Below are positions 42,401-54,400 of a stretch of DNA of 64,000 bases, in pieces; position 1 is the stretch's first letter; every line of letters begins with the position of its first letter. The stretch covers positions 8,432,001-8,496,000 of the forward strand of contig JAGUCH010000004.1 of assembly GCA_019096065.1 (NCBI GenBank), written 5' to 3'. This DNA is from Paracyclopina nana. Its lineage: Eukaryota > Arthropoda > Copepoda > Cyclopoida > Cyclopettidae. A program made the translations under genes and the position numbers. The notes under the pieces are model-generated. The model ran no database searches. It worked only from the letters and a program-made list of their open reading frames with translations, and had not been told where the DNA came from.

Positions 42401-45400
42401 TGTATGCCCCAAACTCTTCTCTAAGCAGTCTCGCAGCTTCTCCCTGACACCCGAGGTCTGGGAGAAGTCCTGTGATTGTGCTCATCTTCTGACCTTGAAT
42501 GGTCTCAGCCTGGCATTGGTTGAACTGTTTCCAACCACTGACAAAACTAGAGGCTTCAATACCACCCGTTCTTGGGTGAAACAGCATTGCCCAACCAAGG
42601 GGAGTCCTTCTTGCCAAGGGGCCTCCCACCACATATATGTCCTTTTCACTTATCATGAGTTGCATGTTGTCAAACCCAATAAGAAGTCCCACACCACCAT
42701 CCACTGGCTTTGGGAATTCAATTTGGTTCAGCTCAGCACATTTTGCTTTGATTTCATTAGGGTCAACTGGTTGGATTGCAATGGGCAAATTAAAGGTGCT
42801 GAACTCGAGTTGAAATACCGGTTCTTTTGTGCCCCTTGCTCTGATGTACATGGTGCCCTTGAAGGAAGGCTGCTCCACTACTTGATTGTTGCCCACAACC
42901 TGGACTGCCCTACTCCTCCTTTTGCCTTTGGCACCCAAGACTTTGGCTAGGTCAGGTTGTAACAGTGTAACATTTGATCCAGTGTCAAACAATGCATTTG
43001 TTTCCATTGCTTTGGCAAAATCCATTTTAGTGGAAATCTCCACTGGAACTGTCATCCATGAGCTTGAGGCATCACTCTTCTCTTTTGTAAGGGCCACAAC
43101 ATCACCCTCATCACTTGTTGTGTACTCGCTTGAATCATCATCATCGAATCCAGTTGCCTCCTTCAGTTTTTTGTATTTTATGCGATACTTGTCACTTTTC
43201 TTCTCTGGGCTATCTTCCTCTTCTTTGACCTCCATTTCATCAAAAGATTTGGTTAAATTTTTGAGCAACATATCAGTCCTCTTGGTCCTCAGGTGGTCCC
43301 TGATTCGCACCCTGGCCCAGGTGATGAATAGCCTGAGCGAGTTTCTTGACTGGAGTTTCTTCTCCTTAAAGTCCCTGTAGTCCCTGGTAGTGATGCTATC
43401 CATTTGGATGTTGGACAAGATTGAGGCTTCACCGTACGTTGGATCTTTGCCAGCGCGTCCATTGCAGTCAATTATCTCCTCAACGATGACCAAGGCCGCC
43501 TCCACAGAGTTCAAGTCTTTTACCGAGATTGGTGGCCTCTCTCTCATCTTGATGAGCAAATCATGGATCACTTCCTCAGCTTCATCTCTATGGGCCAGAT
43601 AGTCACCATCCAGTTTTTGGAGGGCCTCAATGAATCCATCCTTCGACAGGCTGCATCGTGATATCTTAATCTTTACTGCTCCAGTGCACAAGTTTTTGAG
43701 TTTAATGCACTTCTCAAACCAGTTCATGTTTCTCTTCATGACAATGCCAGCATGCACATATTCCTTGAAGTCCCTGTAGGTGACTTCGCCTGTGCCATTG
43801 AAGTACATAGGCTTGACGTCGTCCCTAATAAAATCCCTGGGCACTTTCGGGTCATAGAATTGGGTTAGATTTCTGCCTTCATATAGGTCATTCCAGTCGA
43901 TATCAGCCTGAGTCCGTCTTCTTACTTGATCGATGATGGTGTCGTGGGCCAAATATGATTGCTCCTCCTGGATCTTCTTTTCATATAGCTCACTTGACAG
44001 CGTCACCATAGTCATGCCCAAATTAAAGTCCTTCCTGCTGAAGTCATGGTCGTTTTTTCCTTGATTCGGCGTTGTTCCACCCTTGCTTTGTGGTCGATTC
44101 CTATGGTGGTCCGGATCTGAGAATGCCATGAGGTTGTCGATCTCTTTGCTAGTGAGGACAACACTTTGCATGTTGAACTTTTTGCGATCATCCTCACCCA
44201 TGCACTGAACAATATTCTCCAGTTCCTTCCTTCTCTTGTTGGCATTTTCCATCAAGGTCACCTGATCTTTGTAAGCTACTGTACCCACCATCAGAGTTCT
44301 TCTCAACTTATCAGCTTTTTTGAGTTGGCACACTACCACATCCAATTCTTCGAAGACTTTCTCTGCTGAGTTGTCTGGAGTGTCATCATCCAATTGGAGC
44401 CCTTCCTCATGTTGAGAGTCTGCCTTAGCAACCACAGTCTCCGCAGCGGCACCTGAAGCTGCTGCTGGAGTCGGTGTGGAGGGGTTGTCCAGTTCACTGA
44501 GTCTTTTGTCTTTGACAACCCTTGAGGCTCTGATTACATAAGTCACCAACTGGTAGTGGATTAGGGAGACCTGATAGTTAAAGTCTTCGCGATCGGCCTC
44601 CATGACAAGGCCTCTACATGTCTCCACATCCTCAGTGACCTCGCTCTTAAGCCCTATGATTTGGGCTTTGATCCTCCCAGCCAAGTCTGACGACGTGGCT
44701 GCATCCAATCTCTCGCCCAAGACTTTCACGTGACTGTCCATGGTGTCTTTGATATTTTTTAGGACATCCATCCACATGTCTTTAGAGTGGGCTGGTGCAG
44801 GCTGTGGAAAGCTCAGAAGCTTGTCCGTCTATAAAATCGATGAATAAAGTCACGAACTAAAAGAGCCGATGCGATTTCTAAGTACTAGTCGACTTTATTC
44901 AACTATCACTCGTGAAATCTCAAATCGTACTGACGTAAACATAAACAAAACAGATCGAATAAATGAGTCGAGCTCGATAAGATAGTATCACAAATCCATC
45001 TCTGGGCGGGAGCCAACACAGTCTCCCCTGGGATCTATCATGAGCGCGATCATCATCTTCGACGAATCACTAAAATGTTGCTTCAAAATCACTAGAATGC
45101 TTCTGGTAAAAGTCCATAAAATCTTCTTAAGCATAGTAGATGCGGAACTTGCCCTTGTGGTCCGACACCAGCAGCTTGGCATCACGGTCCAGACACTTGA
45201 CCGCCATGCAATGCAGAAACTGACTGAGTCTCACGGCGGCATAGATCTGCACTGAGTCATACTTCTGATGATGGGCGGCACTGTGCCCACGCCCATCACA
45301 CAGCTCACATATGTCCAGAGCCAACGCACAGACTCTGGAGGCGTGGCCAGCTTCATTGCAGAATGGCAGCTTGCACTCGAGGTCCAATTCCAAGCAGTCA

Positions 45401-48400
45401 GCCACCACATGATCAAATGACCCGCACAAGGTGCATGCATGCGGATACGTGGACAAATTTGCTGAGCCCGCTTTAACTCCTAGACCTTGCTCCCATGCTG
45501 GCTTGACGAGGTGTGGCAAGTGAAGCTCCTCAACATGAGCTCCCGCAAGGGCTGCCACCGCGTTTAAGTCATCCTCATCGAGAGACACAAAAGCCGTCTT
45601 ATTCAAAGGGAAAATAAACTCAAACTCACGCACATTGATCAGTGACTGGCGCAGGGAGTTCCAAATCCTGGATTCTTCTCGCAGTAGTGTCACCACGCCT
45701 TCCCGACAACCGAGGTCGGGAAGGAGATCGGCCAACTTGCTGCTATTGCCCGCTTTTGCTGGGCATCCTCTGAGCAGTGCCAGCACATGGATCGCATACT
45801 GATGCACATTATCATCATCCTTGAGGCCCTCCTTCTGCCCCAACATGGCCGCGACCTTCAGCAGGGCGGCAAACGGTACAAATTGATCGGCCCTGTCATA
45901 GTACATGATTGTCAAGCTGTACTCATCGACAAAGCCTCCATAATGATCATCCTTCCAATTCGGCTTCTTGATCTCGTGCTGCACGCCGAGGAGTCTCAGC
46001 GCTTGCCATTTGCCGATGTCACTATTCGGCTCGATCAGTCTGTTGAAGTGGCTCGCGTCTACCCAGTTCTGCAGGTGGACTCCCATGTATCGCAACCTTT
46101 TCAGGTCTCCATCGATGCCATACCCAATTTTGCAGATCTTTGGCGATTCCAGGAGGTTTTTGATTTCCTCTGGAATTTCTCTGCCGAGAAAGCGTGAGCC
46201 CACAAATGCGACTCTAATGCCAAACGCTACGCCGCCAGGGGACCCCATGTGCAGGTACGCAGTCATATTTTGCCACTGGCCATGGTTAGCACCATATAAG
46301 TCAGCGTATTTGTCTCTGACAAATGTGCTAAATCCTTCACAATCCACCGTCATGAACCCATGGCTCTCAATATCATCAAAGAAATCATTTTTTCTCAATC
46401 GGTATAATGACTCACCCCAATAGTTGCTGGTGCTCAAGTTCGGTGTTCTTGTGAGCCCATAAACTAGGACTGACTGCACTTTTGGTCCAGACAAGTCATA
46501 CCTGCTCTTGGGTCCCATCTTCGACCTGGCCAACGCTTGCGCCACCGTGATCTTGACTGGCACTCTCATTTTTGGGGACGAACACTCCGCCAGGCTGAAC
46601 TCGGCTTTGGCCACGCAGATTGCCGTTCCGCACTTGCCACGCCGTCCTGATTCCACTCCCATGAGCTCGCCGCAAACCAATTCTGCACAAGCTTTGTTTG
46701 GCTTACCATAATTCTTCAAGTAATCTTCATCGGGCGCCAGCGTTCGTCCTCCGGGCTTGAGTTGACTTTTCATCACAGGAGCCGAGTCTGCCAGGTCCTC
46801 CATGAGCTCATCTTCATAGCCTCCCGGTATGCCTTGGCTTGGTGGTTGAAAATCACTCTCTTCAACCTGAGTGCCCTCCGATTTCAGCTCCACAGTCACT
46901 GGCTCATCATTGACGTCTTCGATGTCTTCTTGGTGTTCTTCTTGGATCTCTTCCTCCCAAATTTCTACGTGGGGCTGCTCCTGCTCATCTTCTTCCTCCT
47001 CTTCGCGCTGCACTGGAGGCCGACAACCGAGGTCGGCTTCCTGTACAGCTAACATAGCTGGACCTCGTTTTCTGAGCAGCGACGTGTAGATCATTGCTCT
47101 GGTCTCCATGGCCGAGTGCACTGCCTCATTAGCGGCTTCCAACACCCTCAAATCGTCAGTGAGAGCGTTCGCTGGCAGATCCGCATTTTCAGCCAACATC
47201 CTCAACTCATCAGCCGAAAATCTCGTGCTAACTCTATCAGCGATGACCACATTGTCTACCTGATGATCTTCGTAGAGCCTTATAATTTGCGGTATCTGCA
47301 GTCCCTGGGTCTCGATCGATTGAAGGACAGATTTTTCAAAGGAGGCATCATCCACCGACTTGTCAATATATTTTCCCAAAGACTCGGCGACTAGCCAGCA
47401 CCTCGCTCGCGCTATGAATCCCAGTGGGTTGTCCAATGAGTCATCGTCGCTGTCTCTGTAAAACTTGAGAACATCCAGGAAAACGTGCCCATAAGAGAAC
47501 ATAAGGGCTTCCAATAATGAAAGGCCCCTCGCCCTCAGGACGAATGATCTATAACATCGATGGATATCTACCCGTCTGGCTTTCCTTCGCTTGTCTGCAT
47601 CTCTCTTGTCCTCCTCCGCTCGCTTGCCCCAATTCCATTGATCGCCAACAATCAAGCATCCAGGGTCCTTGAAATACATGAGGAACGCGTTGACGAGCCC
47701 CACTTCAGTTCTATTGTAGAAGTGGAGATTGCGTACTCCTGTAGCTTCCATGATGGCTTCAGCGTCATCTTTTTGCCGTTCAGAGACCGTGGCTTCCGGC
47801 CCTCTTCTTGGGACGACTCCTGGCTCCGCCGCTCGCTCCCCCGTGTTCTCATAATAAATTGGGGTGCGCTTCGATGGCCCAGGACGACAACCGAGGTCGT
47901 CCTGGTCCTTATCCGAGGAATCTTTGCTTCGGCTTCGCTTCGACATTTTCACAATTCGATTTGACGATATTTTGATCGCTTGCAATATTCCAGTTGAGTT
48001 TTGTTTTCGCGCGAAAACTGAGTGACTATGACGTAGTTGCGGGGTTACCAGATAAATTTTGAAATTGACTAGATTCGTGGTGTTTTTCGTGAACAATTGG
48101 TTATGTGATCTTGACTTACTGTTTTAGTTGTCCAAGCGGATGAACGGCATTCTTGTCACCGGGATGAGTTGACGAATACCTCTTTCCACGGTGCCATGTT
48201 TGTGCTTCACCAGAACTTTCCTGACTATGCCATCATTGCTTTTGATGGCTTTGATCACTCTTCCTATTGTCCACTCATGTCTTTTTATCTTTAGGTCCTC
48301 TTCAGCCACCACAACTGCGTCGCCCTCTTTAACGTTTTCTGTCACTGATTGAAATTTTCTTCGTCCGTGCATGTCATTCAAATAAAATTCTGTCCATCTT

Positions 48401-51400
48401 CTTCTAAATTGGCTGAGCTTGCTTCCAATCAGTCTAATGACATTTCCAAGCTCATCGTCGTTACTAAAAACGCCTGTGTCACCCACCCTTCCAACGAGAA
48501 GGTGGTTAGGTGTCAACAGCATTCGGCTGTCATCGTCCTGCTCCACCACAGCCACCGGCCTCGAGTTCACTACATTCTCCGCCGCTGCGACCCAAGTTCT
48601 ATACAACTCTAAGTCGACCTCACCTTGATCTAGATGGTCCCTGATTGCATTTTTGGCCAATTTGACGAATGCTTCAACTTCACCATTTGCTTCGTGGTCT
48701 CTGGGTGCATTCATTTTCCACGACTTCACATACTGCGCCGTTTTGATTTTCACTAACTCCCAGTCAATCTGAACAACCTCTTCTTCTTCTGGATCCCTCC
48801 TTGTGGCTTGCTTCTTCTCCTTTTTCGAAACCAGCCTGCAGAGTTTCTTGAAGCTACCTCCATTGTCTGAGTAGCATTCTTCGATAGGGCCTCTCCTTGA
48901 CGCGATCCTTGACAGGGCCATAACAACGGCTTCTGTGCTTAAGCCTGTTGTTATCTCTAAGGTCACCACTTTTGTTTGAAGGCAAACTGCAACAAGGACA
49001 TATATAGGTACTCTCTTTCTATAAAACTTTACCCATTGAGCCCCTGTGAAGTCTATGGCTATCTTTGAGCACGGTCTTATGTTCTTCAAGTTCAGGTTTG
49101 GTTTGGCTCCCATAAGTTGTCTTGCCATCGGTGCGTGTAGCTTTTTGCACTGTGTGCATGCCCTCGATATTTCTTTTGTCATATTCTTCAGCTGTGGTCC
49201 AGACAGAAACTTTGTTGCTTGAAAGTACAGGCTGTCATTTCTCACGTGACCCTCCGCTGCGTGCAGCGCCCACAGGTAAAGCCTGAATGGCCAAGTGTCT
49301 GCCACTAGCACTGGATAAATACTCGAGCCTGGCTCGCCTTCTTGGTTGTACATTCTGGTGTGCACTCTAATGAGCCCATCAGCACACATCATTGGTTGCA
49401 CCGACTTCTTTATCATCTTCTCTGGCCATTTTCCTGTCTTCTCATATGCAAGCAGGCTTTCTTCATATTTCAGCCACTGTCCAACCACCAACACGTGCTT
49501 GACTGCTTCTTGCAAGTAGTCTTCTTCCAGCATTTCTCCCTGTGATTGTCCATTGCTTCTCGCGATCAATCTAGCTATCGCTCTTATTAGAATTGACCAC
49601 TTGGATACTCTGCTCGCTGATAAGAGTCCTTTCCACATTTTGAATATCTTGTGGCTGCCAGCTACTGCCTCTTCGTCTCCTGCCTCGACTTGATGTGGCC
49701 TCAACAGTCCTGTTTGCGACGTCGACACCTTGCCACGACAACCGAGGTCGTGGCACATCAGTGTGATGTCGCCTCTGCCTGCTAGCTCTTCTTCAGTCAC
49801 TTTCAGCGCAGTCAACTTCCATTCTTCCAACTTGGTCATGAAGAACTGTGGGCCCCCCCAGTAGGTTGCGTGATCTCTAAGCTGAGAACCTGTGCACCCC
49901 CGGGTGGGTACGTCTCCAGGGTTAATCTCAGTGGCTATGTGGTTCCAATGCTTGACCACCGTCGTATCCGATATTTCGATTGCTCTGTTTCGCACGTACA
50001 CAGCTCTGTCCACTCCTGCTTTTCTGATCCAACATATCACCGACGTGTTATCAACCCAGTACCATGATGTTGTTTTCTTCATGCCCAGCAAGGACATTAG
50101 TCTGTTTGATAACCTAGCGCTGAGTAGCGCCCCTGCCAGCTCCACCTCCGGTATAGTTCTCTGCTTCACTCCTTGAATCCTTGCTTTTGTGGTCAGCCAC
50201 CGCGGCTCAAAAGCTCCGCTCTTCGATGCCACAAATGCCACCGTCGCAAAAGCTAGATCTGAGCCATCGCTGCAAAAATGTAGCACTGTGTCTCCTGTGA
50301 TTTCTGGAGCTACCATTCTTGGATACGACACTAAGCACATCTGCTCATATTCTTCCTGCCACTGTTTCCACAGTTTGACCGCTTCCCTCGTGAGTTCGTT
50401 GTCACACTTTTCAATATCGTCGTCCCATGCGATCTTTTTGATCCTGTCAGCTTTATGGGCCAACTGCAATGCTCTCCTGGCCTTGAGCAAGCATGGCGTC
50501 AGTGCTCCCAACGGATCGTACACTGCTGCAATCTGGCTCGCCATGATTCTTTTCGTGATCACCTTCTGCTCCACTCTTGACAACTTGTAGCCAATTCTGT
50601 CTGTCTTGGGCTCCCATTTCAGGCCTAACGTTGAGTGAACAGGTATTTCATCTGTCTCTCCAACAACCATGGCCTTTCCCAGTCGTTCTTTTGGTACATC
50701 TGCTAATGCTTCCGGTTTGTTGGAGACAAACTTCCGGAGCTCCATGCCGCAGCTACTCATTAGGGGAATAAGCTCATTTACAACGCTCTTGGCCTCTTCC
50801 ACTGTTTTGAAGGCCACGATGACGTCATCCATGTATATTCTGACCTTCTCACGCAACCTCTCGGATCCGTGCTCCTTGATATGATGCTTGACCACAAAGT
50901 TCGCAACACTCGGCGCCGCTCTCAATCCGAATGGCCACCTGCAAAATTGCATCTGCTGGCCGTTGACTATGATCCTCACGTACTTTCGGTCCTTCTCTGG
51001 AAGCGCGATCATGAGATACATTTTTTCAATGTCACTTACCACCCCAACTTCCCCCACTCTGAACTGTATCATGGTGTCGAAAATGTCATCGAGGTAGTTC
51101 GGCCCAGTGTACATCTCTTCGTTAATCGAGGTTCCTCCAAACTTCTGTTTTGCGTTGTAGACAAATCTGAACTTGGTCGTCTCGCTGCCTTCCCTGGCTA
51201 CGCAGAAATACGGCATGAAATTTCCAGTCCCAACATCCGAGGCCGGGACTGGCTCAATAATGCCCAGTCTGACGTATTCTGCCATTGTTTCCTCGACTGC
51301 TTTCGCTACCCTTGGGTCCTTCGCGTGCTTCTTGTCCAACGTGCGCTGAATCGCTGCGCATTGCTTGAAGTTGTCCATCAAGTCTGGATCCTCCTTGATC

Positions 51401-54400
51401 ATTGGGATTCCCACTTCATATAATCCATTTGGCAAGCGTTTGAGTGTTTTCTTCATCTTGCTCAAGGCTGCCTCTTCTGCTACTGTCAATCTCTTCACAG
51501 GTTGCTCGGCTCGATCAATGCCGATTGATTCCAACCCATACTGCCTGTCCATCAAATACCTCATCTCCGTGTCTGCTGTCGCTGCTTTGTTTAGCTCTTT
51601 TAAGTCGTCCACAAAGCACGTCACTTCAGCCCCTCCTGATTTTGGGTGGCTCAGCAGTGCCCATCCCAGAGGTGTTCTTCTCGCTAGTGGCCCACTTGGC
51701 ACCAAAATGTCTCTCTCGCTGGCCATCAGCTCCATATTGTTGAAACCAATAAGTAGCCCAATTCCTCCCTCTGCTGGCTTCGGAAATGGCACGTCGTGCA
51801 ACAGCTCATGCTCCTGCTTGACAGCATTCGCATCAACGGGCGTTATCGAGACTGGAATGTTGAAAGTGTTAAATCTAATTTCAAAGACTTTTTCCTTCTC
51901 ACCCAGAGGCCTCACATACAATTTTCCCTTGATTGACGGCTGTTGTACTACCTTATTTTCTCCTACGACCTGCACTGACAGTTGCTTTCTTCGTCCTTTT
52001 GCTCCCAGCTTTTTTGCTAAGTCTGGTTGCAGGAGCGTGGCACTTGAGCCAATATCAATCAATGCGTTCGTTTCCAGCGCGGTTTCGAATCCTCTTGTCA
52101 TTGCTATCTCCACCGGGACTGTCATCCATGATCTTGCTTTCTTTCCCACAAGACCCACCACTTCTACAGTTTCTTCATCGCTGCTCCCATCAAGACAACC
52201 GAGGTCTTGATTGAGCAATGTTGCTTCTTCGTCTACAATTTTGACCACATTCATCAATGCGTCTCTGAGCTGCTTCTTAAAGTCTCCTTTGCCCTTGGCT
52301 GGCCTGCTGTCCTTCTTCCTCACTCCATGGAGTTTAGTATGGTGATCTGGGCTCTGGCAGACTTCGCACACCATGGTCTTCTTGGAACAGTTCTTGATCG
52401 AGTGTCTTCCTCTCAGACATTTTTCGCACAGCTCCGCCTTTTTTACTAACTCCGCTATGTCTGCCAAATTATAGTCCCCCCAGCTCTCACATTGGAAGCC
52501 TCTGTGTCCGCTCTTGTTGCAAACAAAGCACGGCTCCTTGGGACCTGCCAGTGCTGTCACTTCTTCTTCTGACGTCGAGCTCTCGCTGTCTCCATCATCA
52601 CTGGCGTAGTTGACGTACTCTCTTCTTTTGTTAAAGGGCTTCTTCTTAAATTGTCTTCTCTTTGGTTGCTCAACATCATCCTCCTTGTCCGAGACATCGT
52701 ACACCTTTGTAATGTTCTTGATGAACTGGTCCGCCTTCCTGTTCTTGATGTGGTCTTTTATTCTCAACTTAGCCCAAGTTATGAAAAGTCTCAGCGAGTT
52801 TCTCGACTGCAACTTCTGCTCCTTGAATGCCTCGTAGTTCCTCTCAGTGTAGTTGTCCATGATGATGTTCGACAAGATTGATGCTTGCCCATCTAGTGGA
52901 TCTTTTCCTGCTCTGCCATTGCAGTCTATGATTTCTTCCACAATGGCTAGCGCTGCTTCGACTGTATTCAGGTCTTTGAGCGAGATAACTGCTCTATTTC
53001 TCAACTTGATGAGCAATGCCGTAATCATTTCCTCTGCTGCTCCCTTGTGCTCTTGGAAGTCGGCTTCGAGTGTTTCTAGGGCTTCAATGAATCCTTCCAT
53101 GGACAAGTCGCATTTCGCGATCTTGTTCCTCGCAATTCCTGTGCACAATTGTTTCAGCTTGGACATTTTCTCGAACCAATTCATGTTCGCTTTCATTACT
53201 ATGCCCGCATGCACAAACTCTTTGAAGTCTCTATATGAGACGTTTCCTGATCCGTTGAAGTATATTGGCTTCACATCATCTCTAATCATGTCTCTTGGCA
53301 ATGTTCTGTCGTAGAATTTATGCAGGTTTCGGCGTTCGAACAGTTCGCTCCAGCAGATGTCTCTCTTGACTCTTCTCATGACTCTGTCAATGATTGAGTC
53401 TTGAGCTAGATAGGCTTCTTCTTCTCTGATCTTGACTTCGTACTTCTCGTCCGAGATCATGACCGTTGGCATTTCCAAGTTCAGATCTTTGCGGTCCGCC
53501 ACACTTTCTTGGAATGGCTGTCTCTCATCGACTGCGTCGTTTTTTGGCAGAAACTGGGTCGGCCTGAATGGTTTTCTCTCAGCAGGTGATGTGCAGAACA
53601 TCATCAGATTGTCTAATTCTCTGGCATTCAGTACCAGCTGTTGCATGTTAATGATGCTTTTGATTCCATCGCTGACTGCTTTGAGCTTCGACTCAAGCTC
53701 TCTCCTTCTGTCGTTGAACTTCTGCATTGTGATCACCTGGTTCGTGTGATCTAAGCTGCCCGCGTCCATGCTTCTCCTGACCTTGTCCGCATCCTTCAGC
53801 TGAGTCGCTATCAATGCGTGCTCTTTGACCCATTCTATAGCGTCGCTTTCATCCGCTGGCGCTGCTTCTTCTTCCTTTTCTTCTTCTCCAGCAGCAACCG
53901 CATCCGAGGCCGTCGCTGCCGGCTTTTCTTCCGTGAACAACGCGAGTCTTTTTTCTCTGATGGCCTTTGTTGCTTGCCTCACGTAGCCTGCTATCTGCAA
54001 GTGCATGCCGTCGACCTCTGCTTCGAACTCTGTTCTTTCATGTTCTCTCACTGCCCTCGCTGTGGACTTGATGTCGACTGCAATGTCATCCGATATTCTA
54101 GCAAGCTCTCTCTTGTATTGATCCGCCTTGTCCGGAGAGGTTGTGTCTCTGATCTTGCTTGCCAGTGTCTTTATTATTTCATTGGCATCATCCATGATGG
54201 CTCCCAGCAACAGCTTCCACGGTGGGATTTGCTGCCCTGGTGGCTGCTGTTGTCCTTGGGCACCCATTTGCTGCTGTGCAGCTTGATTTGATGTGCCCTG
54301 GTGGCCTGGACCTTCCACGCCTGACATATCCATTAGTTGATCTATTGTGTCGTAGCCTGGTAACTCTGATAAGTCGTTGGCGTCTGCTCTGGCTATGTTC

